Source of the DNA: Castanea sativa
Lineage: Eukaryota; Streptophyta; Magnoliopsida; Fagales; Fagaceae
Length of the DNA: 64,000 nucleotides
Assembly (NCBI RefSeq): GCF_040712315.1
Contig: NC_134017.1
Span: 10,508,001-10,572,000, forward strand
Direction: 5' to 3'
Shown here piece by piece: positions 12,260 to 22,543 of this stretch (positions are counted from its first letter, which is position 1; each line of letters starts with the position of its first letter). The notes below the pieces were generated by a model, which saw only the letters and a list, made by a program, of their open reading frames with translations, ran no database searches and was not told where the DNA came from. The position numbers and the translations under genes were made by a program.

Positions 12260-13130
12260 GAAAGTTGATCACTTTCCAATGGGATTCCCTACAAAAGAAA
12301 TACCTTAGCCCTCTTACATTGATGAACAAACTGATACTTCTCATCACAATTGAAACAAAGATCTTTTTTCCTTTTGTCATCCATTTGAGTAGGAGTTAAT
12401 CTTCTCAAATTTAGCTTCTACTTTTGTTCTTCATTCATTTCTGCCTTAGGAGGTAGCACAAGAATAGAAGATTTTCCAGAATATTATAAAATTTTGGGTC
12501 CTTTTCTACTATTAAATATAAATTCCTCCTGAATCTTGGCTAAACTAAGGGTTGTATTCATGTTCTGTGAAGCAAACATTCTCACTAATAGTCTCACTTT
12601 CTCCTTTAATCCATTCAAGAAGCAACTAAGTTTATGGCATTCAGAGAGCCTTTTGATTCTATTAGAGAGAGCATCTAATTGACTCTTATATGAAATTACA
12701 CTTGTGGTCTACCTAAGCCTAGTTAGAGCTTCCATTGGATCATCGTAAGTAGTGGTTCCAAATCAAACTTGTAAAGCCTTAACAAAGGCTTCCCAATCTC
12801 CAAAAAGGCTTGTCTCTTCACCATCTTAAAACCAAACCAAGACTTCCCCTTCCATAGGAAAAGAAGCCATAACCAAATTTTCACGATTTGAATTCTTGTA
12901 AAAATTGAAGTACTAATTGGATTTGTATTCCCAAGTAATGGGATCTTTACCCCTGAACTTGGGAAACTCAAGCTTGAGGGTCTTAGTAAGAGATAGATCT
13001 AAGGTATTATTTGATGCAAAGTGATCACTGGATTGTGGTGCATGGGGCTGTTGCTTCTCAATTTATGAATTGGAAAGCTTCTACAATATAGCACTGAGTT
13101 GTTGTTGAATATCTTGGAAATGGTGATAAT
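12260..13130 (-). pseudogene. Gypsy gag remnant with zinc knuckle
   Basis: Near 12370-12310 the minus strand encodes DLCFNCDEKYQFVHQCKR, a CxxC...H...C knuckle like that of chromovirus gag. Upstream (12971-12723) is a degraded gag core. The start codon cannot be placed. Confidence 0.6.
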
Positions 13131-13149
13131 GCTGATCTTTTATTTGATG

Positions 13150-13829
13150 GATCTTGTGAAAAATTAACATATAGAAAGTGTCTTTGTATGTAACATGAAA
13201 AATTCAAGGGCATGTAGATTATTAGACTTAAGGTCTAATATAATTTTGGAATCACGAGACGTTAAAATTTGTTGAGAATAAATTAAGTCATGATTCTGTA
13301 GATGCATCGATACCTACTTAAACATAAGTTGATTACTCTAATTCTAATATTGCACTACAAGAACTAATGGTAGCTCACCAAGTCAACAAAGGAGTAGTCA
13401 AAGAGTGAGGAAAAGAAAAGGACTTTGGTCAGGATTTCATTTCCTATCAAGCTCTTGTTTACCTTGTTGAAGGGAATAGAGATGTAAGCGATGCATGAAG
13501 TTTCATGTAACCATGGAGGATATGCTCTCCTTTCCCACATTCTTTAAGCCGTTTATTTTGCAATGACATGCATTCAGGCTTCATAGGTGAACAACATAGA
13601 TATATAAAAACTGGAGCTTTTGTTGTCTTATGACCATACTTGTCAACCATTTGAGACCTTTTTACTTCTTTTTAGTTTAATGAACTAGAAATCCTTGTTG
13701 ATATTTTGTGATCCTCCATTGCCATAGTGCCTTTCACGATTAGCCTTTGCATTTTACAGTGAATCCAATGTATGGTATATGTAAGAGTACATTAGATATA
13801 TTATGATAACCCTAAAACTACGATAGCTC
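13150..13829. other. Intronic DNA; right end is part of a split LTR-like repeat
   Basis: No gene seen. About 13775-13829 (ataaccctaaaactacgata) aligns with 18070-18145 and, across the Copia insertion, continues at 17054-17100. It is therefore a second, diverged copy of the LTR-like repeat at 17927-18191, interrupted by the Copia element. Confidence 0.5.
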
Positions 13830-14090
13830 TATTGGAAATTAATTTGTAATTTTAATAAAGAAATTTCTAGATGGTGGATGTTAGTATTTCAGGGTGATAA
13901 ACTGTTGGTGTTCCTAAGGGTTAGTTATTTGTATCTAGAAGCCTCTTTCAAGTATAAATAAGTTCTATTGTACTGCTTTATGCAGATCAGAAAAAACTAA
14001 TGTAGCATTGTGCAGGAGCAGCAGCTCTGCATCACAAAAAACTTTGTAATCCATTGCACTTTATCAATAAAAATTCTGCATATGCCAACA
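13830..14090 (+). repeat. Copia 5' LTR
   Basis: Starts tattggaaatt (the expected TG has decayed to TA), contains tataaata at about 13955 as a likely promoter element, and ends tatgccaaca. Confidence 0.88.
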
Positions 14091-14183
14091 AATGTTGGTA
14101 TCAGAGCCAGCCTATACAACACCTATACATCACCTGATTTTTCTTTCTTCACCCACTTTTAAACCTCTCTTTAGTTAATCTCC

Positions 14184-15173
14184 ATGGATGCCAAATCTGG
14201 AGATATCTTGTTTTCCTATTCAACAATCTAGGTTCCTATTTTCGAAAGAGAACACTATGACTACTAGAACTCTCAATTGATGACCATTTTCATTTCCCAA
14301 GATCTATGGGATTTGGTTGAAGATGGTTTCCAAGACCCACCAGCAACTGGGAATTCAACCTAGACTGATGCAAATCTAAAGGAGTACAAGGATAAATTGA
14401 AGAAAAATGCTACTACCATGAGGACCATTCATCATGGGGTAAGCAAGTCTATCTATCCTAGAATATTTGGTGTTATAAAAGCAAACGATGCGTGACAGAT
14501 TGTACAAAAGGAGTTTCAATGCTCAAATAAAGCCATCTTTGTTAAGCTTCAAAATTTGTGGAGAGACTTTGATAATTTGACAAGGAAAGAAACTGAATCT
14601 GTCAAAGATTTCAATTCAAGAGTTGCTAAGATTGTTAATCAAATCAAGAGCTATGGAGATACTATTCAAGAGAAGAAACTAGTTGAGAAGATACTCCAGA
14701 GTTTGCCTAAAAAATTTGACCATGTAATAGCAGCAATAGAAGAATCTAAAGACCTACCAGTTCTTACCATGTATGAATTGATGGGGTCTGTTGAAGCACA
14801 TGAAGAAAGGATGAGTAGATTTACAAGCCAGCCATTGGAGCAAGCATTTCAATCAAAGCTGAATGTCTCTCACAATAAGTTTTCCAAAGAAGAACAAGGG
14901 AATGAGGCAATTACCAAAAGAAGGGTCAATATGGAAAAGGCTTAAGCAACTTCAAAGAAGGGCAGAACAAAGGACGAGGAAAGAGTGGAGAAATATTCTA
15001 GTAAAAAACAAGTACCAATGTTTAATTGCAAGAAACCTGGTCATGAGTCAAATGAATGTTGTTTCAGATGCACTAGATGCAAAATTCCTAATCACTCTAA
15101 AAGAGATTGTAGGTACCAAGATAAACAAGAGAAAAATTATGCGAATTTTGTAAAAAACAGTCAAGAAGATTAG
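14184..15173 (+). pseudogene. Copia gag, with stops and frameshift
   Basis: From an ATG near 14184 (MDAKSGDILF) the frame has several stops, then runs open from about 14556 (LWRDFDNLTRKETESVKDF, IKSYGDTIQEKKLVEKIL, FDHVIAAIEESKDLPVLT), the UBN2-type gag core. Zinc knuckles near 15015-15110 read CKKPGHESNEC and CTRCKIPNHSKRDC, the latter a full CxxCx4Hx4C box. Confidence 0.8.
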
Positions 15174-15199
15174 TTATTTTAGTCTTGCTTGAATGCTCA

Positions 15200-16464
15200 A
15201 CATGAAACACAAGATACATGATTTCTGGATAGTGGATGCAGCAATCATATGACAATAATTCCAGGTCTTTTGTGGAACTTGATCGTAGCTATACTTTTGT
15301 AGTAAAGTTTGCAGATGGGAAGCTAAAGAAAGTTGAAGGAAAAGGAACCATTGTTGTGGACTTGCGTAATGGAAAAGATGTGATTGGCTTAAAATGGATT
15401 TACAAAACAGAGTATAATGAAGATGGCTTAATTCAAAAGCATAAGGCACATTTGGTCGCAAAAGGCTATGCACAACAAATTGGAGTGGATTTCCATGAAA
15501 CAGTTGCTCCTGTTGTTTGCATGGAAACTTTAGAACTTTCTTAGCTCTTGCTGCACAAATGGAGCTTCAAGTATTTTAGTTTGATATTAAGTCAACATTT
15601 TTAAATGGTGGCTTAGAAGAAGAAGAGTACGAAGAGCAATCAAAGGGATACATGAAGAAAGGCAAAAAAGACAAAGTCTATTGTCTTCGAAAGGCATTGT
15701 ATGCCCTAAAGCAAGCTCCAAGAGCTTGGAATAGCAAAATTGACGACTATTGCCAAAATGGTTTTCAAAGGAGCAAATGTGAGCCATCGATTTATGTCAA
15801 GCATGAAGGTACTAAAGATTTTCTAGTAATTTGCTTATATATTGATGATTTGATCTATATGGGCACAAATATGAAGATAATTGAAGATTTTAAATAGGCC
15901 ATGATAAAAGAATTTGAGATGACTGATTTGGATTTAATGAAATACTTTCTTGGTTTTCAAGTGCAACAATCTAAAAGTAAAGCTTTTATTTGCCAACAAA
16001 AGTACATTGAAGATTTGCTTAAAAAATTTCACATGGCAGCATACAAACTGGTGTCCACACCTATGTCTTCTAATGAGAATTTGCAGCAAAAGGATGCAGT
16101 GGAAAAGGCAGATGCAAAGGCATATCGAAGCCTTGTTGGTTCTTTGGTTTATCTCACAAATACAAGGCCAGATATTGTTCATTCAGTCAGCCTTATATAA
16201 AGGTTCATGAATCAACCCAGCAAGCTGCATCCTGCAGAAGCAAAAAGAATTCTTCGCTACCTGCAAGGCACCAAGAAGCTAGACATTTTGTACAAAAAGG
16301 AGAACGACTACAATCTTGTTAGTTTCATTGATAGTGATTGGGTTGGATCACTTGATGACAGAAAAAGCACATCCAAATACATTTTTTGCTTGGGATCAAA
16401 TGTGATTGCTTTAAGTTCAAAGAAGCAAAAGGCAGTTGCATCCCTTATCTTCGGCAGAAGTTGA
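15200..16464 (+). pseudogene. Copia protease fused to reverse transcriptase/RNase H
   Basis: Protease motif FLDSGCSNHMT at about 15222. About 40 codons later the same frame enters reverse transcriptase (GLKWIYKTEYNEDG, KAHLVAKGYAQQ), with no integrase between. RT continues in another frame from about 15550, with QAPRAWNSKIDDY and the catalytic YIDD at about 15837-15848. A TAG at 15895-15897 and a TAA at 16198-16200 interrupt it. RNase H follows (PSKLHPAEAKRILRYLQGTK, DSDWVGSLDDRKSTS) and continues in a second frame past 16464 to about 16790 (AEYIAATNGTCEAIWLRRL). Confidence 0.88.
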
Positions 16465-16784
16465 ATACATTGCAGCAACTAATGGAACATGTGAAGCTAT
16501 TTGGCTAAGGAGATTACTTTCAAATTTGTAGCAAAAAATTGAAGAACCTACTGTTATTTGCTATGGCAATATGTTTGCCATTGCAATGACTAAGAATCAT
16601 ATTTTTCATGCAAGGACAAAGCACATTGAGCTTAGGCACCGTTTTATTTGAGACTTGGTTAGTGAAGGGGAAATCTAGGTAGAATTAATTAGTACCAATG
16701 ATCAACCAGCAGATGTTCTTTCCAAAGTAGCTAAAGTTGACAAAATGGAGTGGTTCAAGAAGCACTTAAAGATTACAAAGGGGG

Positions 16785-17053
16785 TGTGAGAAATTAATTT
16801 GTAATTTTAATAAATAAATTTCTAGGTGATGGCTGTTAGTATTCTAAGGTAATAAAATGTTGGTGTTCCTAAGAATTAGTTATTTGTATGTAGAAGTCTA
16901 GAAGGCTCTTTCAAGTATAAATAAGTGCTATCGTACTGCTTTATGCACAGCAGAAAAAATCAATCTAGCATTGTGCAGGAGCAGCAACTTTGTATCACAA
17001 AAAACGTTGTAATCCATTGCACTTTATTAGTAAAAATTCCAAATATGCCAACA
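16785..17053 (+). repeat. Copia 3' LTR
   Basis: Begins TGTGAGAAATTAATTTG and ends ATATGCCAACA, pairing with 13830-14090. Bounded by the target duplication AGCTC. Confidence 0.92.
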
Positions 17054-17289
17054 AGCTCATGGTATTACAAAGCAACTGTAGTCCATGGTCCTAATATATT
17101 CGAATACAAATTTTTTGTATCATTTTTTGTGTTTCACTTTATTTTTCACCCATCACAATTTGTCATATATTTATTTAATTTTTCTTATAAAATAGTTAAA
17201 GTTTAAAATGAAAAAAAAAATATATATATAGAACAATTTATAATTGGTGGAACATAAACGGAACACAAAAAGCAATAAAAAAATATTTA

Positions 17290-17926
17290 TATTTAATACA
17301 ATCACCGTTGAAGAGGAAGAAGCCCGTAAAGCTTGTGATGCACGTGAAAGTCCATCATGCTGAGGGTGTGCTAAAGCGGTCACAATTAAAGAGTGTTTTT
17401 GGTGTTGTTTAGGTAGATAAAAGCATCGAGAAGGCTCTTGAAACTGAGACTTGGCCTCATGGCAGAAAGAGCTCTAGCACGAGACCATAAGTAGGCACGT
17501 CTCCAACACGTGTTGTGTAGAGGAAGGACCCATGGAAGTTAGGCGCATTGCCATTATGAAACTGGCATATACGTAGGGGCTCTAACACATGGAAAGTGAG
17601 TAGGAAGTGGTATGTGTGGCCACAAGGATGTCAATGATAGGGACTACGACTGTGCATGAGAACTTGTGTGACATTGAAACAACAATTCTAACAAAACCCA
17701 GATAAATATGTAAGAAGTTTAAGTATATATGGAATTCCAATGGATCTAGAACTTGAGTGCTGGCTATGATGTTAACAAGAGAATGCCTTTGTCTCTCCGG
17801 GACGTGTAGCAATGGTCTCAAAAGGTATTTGGTGTCCGGTTTGGGCAGAGAAAACACTTGAATACAAAATCTCGACATAATGCATAAGAGGCTGCAAAAA
17901 GCCACAGATTCATGGCTCTAATACCA
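17290..17926 (-). repeat. Non-coding internal segment of an LTR-like (TRIM-like) element
   Basis: Aligns with 61275-61853 in the paralogous locus. On the minus strand a primer-binding-like TGGTATTAGAGCC (17926-17914) follows directly after the LTR-like segment 18191-17927. No coding domain is recognisable, so if it is a retroelement it is a small non-autonomous one. Its presence in both loci places it before the gene duplication. Confidence 0.45.
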
Positions 17927-18191
17927 TGTTAGAATAGGAGGAAGGTAAAATAAAATAAAATGATGGAGAGAGAGAGAGAGAGGTAAGCTAAAGAAATAGA
18001 ATTATTGTGCATGATTCGGCCTTCCGTACATAGTAGAAAGTAAAAAATGACTATTTTTTTCCTATTTTTCAATGAACCTGACGAGAGTATATATATTAGA
18101 ATATATTATGTGTAATAGGGTAACCCTAAAACTGTGGGAGCTCATGATACAACAAAACCATGATAGCCAAAATTCCTAGCATATTCTAACA
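17927..18191 (-). repeat. LTR-like segment abutting the exon 2 splice donor
   Basis: The minus strand runs TGTTAGAATATGC (18191 downward) to TCCTATTCTAACA (17927), with TG...CA ends and a primer-binding-like site immediately after. A purine microsatellite (gaga) is near 17964-17982. It starts three bases inside the intron, so the donor GTATGT combines GTA from outside with TGT of the LTR-like end. A related copy begins at 61854. Confidence 0.5.
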
Positions 18192-18194
18192 TAC

Positions 18195-18727
18195 CTTTCT
18201 AGTCCGCGAATATGTCTGAATCCCCAAAACAATATCAAGAGCAGTCAAGCCTTCCTTGTTTCTGCGTTTTAAATCAACTCTCTTATCCCACGTGAGAGAA
18301 CATATGACTTTAGAATGAAGGTTCATGGACGCCAAATGCAAAGCTGTGTTTCCATTCTTGTCTACTGCGTTTTTAAGCTCCTCAACCTTTGAGTGTTTCA
18401 ATAAGCCCTTTACCACATTGTTTTTTCCATTCTCAGCAGCAACATGAAGAATATTCTGACCCTCTTTGTTGAGTAATTCTGTTGGATTGGGCCACTGTTG
18501 TTCAAGCAGCTTCTCGACTATTTTTATGTGGCCTTTTTTGCTTGCAATGTGAATAGGAAAGTCCCAATTTTTACTCCTTTTAAAGGCTTGTTCTCCAAAT
18601 TTGCTCAACAGGAATCGAACGCCATCAATGTAACCTTTGGATGCTGCAAAATGCAGTGGCGTCTTCCTCTTTTTGTCTCGTATGAGGAATAGTTTTGGAT
18701 ACTTCATGAATATTTCTTCTAAAATAT
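18195..18727 (-). CDS. Ankyrin-PGG protein, exon 2 (ankyrin repeats)
   Basis: 533 bp, acceptor gaacttag before 18727 and donor AAG|GTATGT after 18195. Joined to exon 1 in phase 1, it reads DILEEIFMKYPKLFLIRDKK then ankyrin repeats: KTPLHFAASKGYIDGVRFLL, DFPIHIASKKGHIKIVEKLL, GQNILHVAAENGKNNVVKGL, GNTALHLASMNLHSKV, and EGLTALDIVLGIQTYSRTRK. The TALDIV motif is the usual last repeat before the PGG part. No stop or frameshift. Ankyrin repeats mediate protein binding; the partner is unknown. Confidence 0.85.
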
Positions 18728-18836
18728 CTAAGTTCAAAAAGAAAGATATATATTATAAAAAGTGAATAAAATGAAAGAAACTGATTTAAATAGAGTGGAA
18801 ACAAAACTGATAAAGTTAGGGGCCAGTACGTAGTAC

Positions 18837-19596
18837 CTTTTTTTTCCTCTAAGATGGCAGCGTAAACAGGTGACTCTTCTTGAGGCCTTTCAATCAGCCC
18901 ATCATATACACTGGGAGCTTCTAACAGAAGTTCAAGAATTTCTATATTTTCAGTTTCAATGGCTAGACATAATGGAGATTCACCCTTTTCATTCAAATAG
19001 TTTGACACTTTTGGATTTGCCACAAACATACAACTGAGGGCTTCAGTAAAAAGAGCTTTCACAGCCTCATGCAGGGCAGTATTTCCAGTGTGATTTTTCA
19101 TTTGTGATAAAGTATCATTATCATTAGCAGGACTTAGTTTACAAGACTTATCTACGAGGACTTTGACTACGTTCAACTTTCTAGCCTTCGTAGCCACATG
19201 AAGTGCAGTATCCCCTAAATTGTTTGTCCTGTTAACAAGGAAGGGGAAGTGATCAATGATGAGCTTAGCTATCTCTCTGCTTCCAAAACTTGCTGCCTTG
19301 TGAAGCACTGAATTCCCGGATGCGCTCACTTGGTGCAAAATAGTAGCCAAATGGGGTTCTCTTTCCGTTAAAACTATTTCCGATGTAGAAATGAACCTGC
19401 CAACATCATCATTTTTTACTGCTTCATATAAATAAACAGCCATCAATATATTTGTGCCTTGGTCCTCCATCCCCTGCAACGTGGTATTTGTGGATTGGAG
19501 CTTTGGGAATTGTTTTGCCTTTAAGATCTCTAACCTCTCGTAGTTTCCTCTCCCTATCTGGGAAGCATAGTCTTCAATGGGTATCTCTAGAGCCAT
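18837..19596 (-). CDS. Ankyrin-PGG protein, exon 1 (N-terminus and ankyrin repeats)
   Basis: 760 bp, starting at ATG 19596 (MALEIPIEDYASQIGRGN), with a G at -3 and at +4. The frame upstream is open for three more codons but begins with GTG, so the ATG is preferred. Repeats visible: GNSVLHKAASFGSREIAKLI, GDTALHVATKARKLNVVKVL, GNTALHEAVKALFTEALSCM, GESPLCLAIETENIEILELL, ESPVYAAILEEKK. The donor AAAAAAG|GTACTA at 18837 is phase 1, matching exon 2. With exons 2 and 3 the predicted protein is about 686 aa, normal for the ankyrin-PGG family. Confidence 0.85.
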
Positions 19597-20194
19597 TACT
19601 CCCACAAATGTCTGATCAAAAATTTACTGACGACTTCGAAAAGTTCTACAAACAAACAAAGAGAATATCAAGATTTGGTTTTGGATGGGTATGGTTTGTG
19701 GTGGATCAGTGGTGGTGGGTATTTGTTTGATGGGTTTTTGCGGTGGACCAGTAGTGTTTGATGGTGGGTGGGTATGAGTTTTATGGTTTGGTTTTGGGTT
19801 TGGGTTTGTGATTTGATTTTGGGTTTGGATTTGTTTTTGTTTGTCATTTTGGTGGTTGGGGGTTGGGAGTTGAGGTTATAGGTAGTGGTGGCTGTGGCAA
19901 TGGTGGCTAGTAGTAGTGGATGTGGGCAGTAATAGGAGGTGAGTTTTGCAATAGGTTTGAGAGAAGACAAATACATAGAGAAAGAGAGAGGAAGAGATAG
20001 ATTGAGAATAAGAAAGAATTAAAAAATGATAAAGAAATAATATTTTAATAAAAGGCTAAAAAATATAAAACTTTTGATGTTTAGTGTATTGTAAAGTAGC
20101 ATGTTAAAGTAAATAAAGTAGGAAATATTTACATTCTTTGATGAAAATGCTCTATAACCATTTACACCAAAAGTGTGATAAATGTTCAAAAGCA
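19597..20194. promoter_or_regulatory. 5' flank of the ankyrin-PGG gene; low-complexity GT-rich DNA
   Basis: Immediately upstream of the minus-strand gene. 19670-19950 is dominated by ggtggtgg and gggtttg blocks on the plus strand (C/A-rich on the gene strand); 19975-20030 is purine-rich. No clear TATA box was identified. The open frames here are translations of simple sequence. Confidence 0.35.
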
Positions 20195-20318
20195 GCCAAA
20201 ATTAGGAATTAACCCTGTTTGCCAAACAATATAATTAGTAGGCACTATTACAAAACTATATTTTTTACTAACATTTCGAGTCTAAAAGACTCGATTTAGG
20301 GCCTACAAATTGAGTCCC

Positions 20319-21309
20319 TGTAGAGAGGAAAAATTCCCGACCTATCACAAGCTGACACATCATACTACCAAGTCCACAAAATACAACCAATTACAAGATG
20401 CCACGTACTGCTGCTAGGTTTTGCCATCACTATTCGAACTCCAATAGAAATTTGCTAAGTGTCATTGAAATAAAGGCATGAAACTGCATCAGCACGTGTA
20501 AGCGATGACACAAGCAGCCCTGCACGTGTAAGCGATGACACAAGCAGCCCTGCACGTGTAAGCGATGACACAAGCAATCCAGCACGTGTAAGCGATGACA
20601 TAAGCGGACCAATCAAGCTGTGACAAGTGTCACCAATCAGACTTCGCCACGTGTCGCTCACCTACCCCTAAACTCTTATAAATAGAAGCCTTCCCAAGAT
20701 ATTTAGGAGGACACACAGACGGAGGCAGACAGGACGGAGACAGAAGGAAGAAGATATCTTGAGTTCAGAAATCCAGAAGCTCTGTCGGAATCAAACCCCA
20801 AAGCCTTCAAGAATTTCAAGAACTTCAACCTCGAATATAGACAACATTCGAAGCAAAATCATCCAAACTACTCGTCCAAGTCTCAAAGGTCACTGGAATC
20901 AAGCTCAAAAGCCTTCAGAAACCTCAACAAACCATAAATCAACGAAGCTCTACGGAATCAAGCCTCTAAAGCACCGAATAACTTCCACCACAAACCTTCA
21001 AACACGAAGAACACACGAAGAACACGAAGAACAAAGAATTTCTAACAAGCTCATAGCCAGAGATTCATTGTAATTCCGTTTCAAAGATCTTCGATCCATT
21101 CCTCAGCTAAATTGAAGAATATCTTGTGTTCAAATCAAAATCACATTACCACAATTCCAATCAATAAATCTTTCAAGGAGATCGAATCAGAGGATCACTC
21201 TTTTGTAATTACAGAGAATTGTACCACACATTTATCAATACAAATTCGTATTTGTGAAACTATTTTACTTGTTTGATTTATTTCGAACTAAGAAATTTAG
21301 TCGTCTACA
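20319..21309 (+). mobile_element. Solo LTR (991 bp) inside the left inverted repeat
   Basis: TG at 20319 and CA at 21309, flanked by GTCCC (20314-20318) and GTCTC (21310-21314), a 5-bp target duplication with one change. The right arm of the host element gives the uninterrupted sequence. Contains G-box repeats and TATAAATA at 20677-20684. Polarity (U3 to U5) is plus. Probably Gypsy-type; no internal region remains. An open frame at 20759-21073 lies in transcribed LTR sequence and has no recognisable domain. Confidence 0.8.
20491..20610 (+). promoter_or_regulatory. Four 30-bp tandem repeats, each with a CACGTG G-box
   Basis: Units start at exactly 20491, 20521, 20551 and 20581 and read (a/t)gcacgtgtaagcgatgac followed by a(c/t)aagc. 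A fifth CACGTG lies at 20648-20653 and a TATA box at 20677. G-boxes bind bZIP and bHLH factors, so this looks like an LTR U3 enhancer array; function is inferred. Confidence 0.75.
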
Positions 21310-22315
21310 GTCTCAAAGACTTGGTTTCAGTGTTCTGATCACGTCTAATTTGACGTTTTCTCCACGTGGTGTCCATCTGGAAATCGAGTCTCTAAGAATT
21401 GATTTATAAGCCAATCAAGTAAAATGTTTTAAGCCTACATCTTCAACCTCCTTACACACATGTTCAGCTCTCTTATGTACAAACCATTCCCCCCACCCCA
21501 CAAAAAATGACTCACCATCACCATTCACCACAAACATCAACAACCACCAAAACCCACATTTTGCCTATCTCACATCAAAATCCACCCACCACCATGGGGT
21601 TTGTAGAAGGTCATGACTGAGCAAAATCCACCAAAAAAAGAAAGAAAAAAAACCCAAGGCAACCAGCCACCACTCCCAACCCACCTACCCAAAATCAAAA
21701 CCCACCCATCACCCCACCACCACATACACCCTAGCAACCACCAACAAAAAATAAAATAAAAAATAAAAAAATAGCAACCCCAAAGAAGAACAAGCATCAA
21801 AACCACTGATCAGCAACCATTCCCACTGCCTGAATCCACAAACCCGGATTTAAAAAAATAAAAATGGATTGCAGATCAGGTGAGAGGGGAGACAGGGGGA
21901 GAATGGTGAAAAGGAAAGAAAAGAGAGAGCAGTGAGAGAGGACCCGATCTTACCCGTAGCCCAATTTGATGGAGGTTGAAAGGTAAAAGAGGCAAGAGAT
22001 GGAGGTAGAATGGGAAGAGGAAAGAAAAGAGAGAGCAGTGAGAGAGGAGAGATGCAGGCTTAAAACATTTTACTTGATTTGTAAAGGGTCGGCTTATAAA
22101 TTGAGTCTTAGAGACTCGATTTCCAGGTAGACGTCATGTGGAAAAAACGACGCCAAATCAGACGTGATCAGAACACTAAAACCGAGTCTTTGAGACTCGA
22201 TTTATAGGCCCTAAATTAAGTCTTTTAGACTCGAGATGTTAGTAAAAAATATAGTTTCAAAACAGTGCCTACTAATTATATTGTTTAACAAACAGAATTA
22301 ATTCCCAATTTTGGC

Positions 22316-22511
22316 CATGAAAAAAGCTATTTGTAGCACAAAACCACTAAAATGCAAGCTCCAACAAACATGCTATACTTAAAAAAAAAATAAAAAAAAT
22401 AGCATTGGAGCTCAAGTAAGTTGTCATCTATAGCTACAATCTTATCTCTCTCCCTACTTTTCCTTAAAAAAATATTTTTCTTCTATTTCTTTATTCTCTA
22501 TTCAGTTCGCT

Positions 22512-22543
<32 letters not shown>

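Larger units (their letters stand above)
8990..13150 (-). mobile_element. Decayed chromovirus-like Ty3/Gypsy element
   Basis: All domains occur in Gypsy order on the minus strand: gag with zinc knuckle (about 12.3 kb), protease (about 12.1 kb), reverse transcriptase (11.64-10.86 kb), RNase H (about 10.8-10.45 kb), integrase (10.1-9.04 kb). Many frameshifts and stops make it non-functional. The integrase C-terminus (PFQVLQRVEEVAYKLDLP, HPVFHVSYLK) is typical of chromoviruses. No confident LTR pair, primer-binding site or target duplication was found, so the ends are approximate. It lies inside the last intron of the ankyrin-PGG gene, in the gene's own orientation. Confidence 0.8.
13830..17053 (+). 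mobile_element. Ty1/Copia element with integrase deleted, TSD AGCTC
   Basis: 5' LTR 13830-14090, 3' LTR 16785-17053 (polypurine aaaggggg just before), and a perfect 5-bp target duplication AGCTC at 13825-13829 and 17054-17058. The primer-binding site TGGTATCAGAGCC at 14096-14108 is complementary to initiator Met tRNA. The element is only 3.2 kb because protease joins directly to reverse transcriptase, with no integrase. The LTRs differ by roughly a tenth of sites by eye plus small indels, so the insertion is not recent. It sits in the large intron, opposite to the host gene. Confidence 0.93.
6534..18194 (-). other. Expanded last intron of the ankyrin-PGG gene (11.66 kb)
   Basis: Donor AAG|GTATGT at 18189-18195 and acceptor tgcag ending at 6534 are in the same phase. 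About 6534-6760 aligns with about 60856-61085, and 17290-18190 aligns with 61275-62140, i.e. the two ends of the much shorter paralogous intron (about 1.3 kb between these blocks). The extra roughly 10.4 kb is mostly the chromovirus-like Gypsy element (9.0-13.1 kb) and the Copia element (13.8-17.1 kb). Whether the transcript is still spliced across it cannot be told from sequence. Confidence 0.65.
20195..22315. mobile_element. Long-terminal-inverted-repeat DNA element (MULE-like?), non-autonomous
   Basis: Left arm 20195-20313 continued at 21310-21440, and right arm 22050-22315, are inverted copies of about 250-265 bp (for example cgagtctaaaagact in the left arm and agtcttttagactcg in the right). 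The left arm is split by a solo LTR. The interior (21440-22050) is C/A-rich with a repeated segment gaaaagagagagcagtgaga and no transposase. Long TIRs suggest a Mutator-like element, but no clean 9-bp target duplication was seen, so the class is inferred. Confidence 0.65.

Noticed and set aside
17582..17905. Minus-strand frame of 107 codons
   Set aside because: It lies in the non-coding interior of the LTR-like intron repeat, and the aligned paralogous region 61275-61853 does not obviously preserve it.
19597..19605. Longer start of the ankyrin protein at 19605
   Set aside because: The codon there is GTG, not ATG; the in-frame ATG at 19596 has good context.
20430..20661. Minus-strand repetitive open frames with HRLHVQGCLC and SSLTRAGLLV units
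   Set aside because: They are translations of the 30-bp G-box repeat array in two frames.
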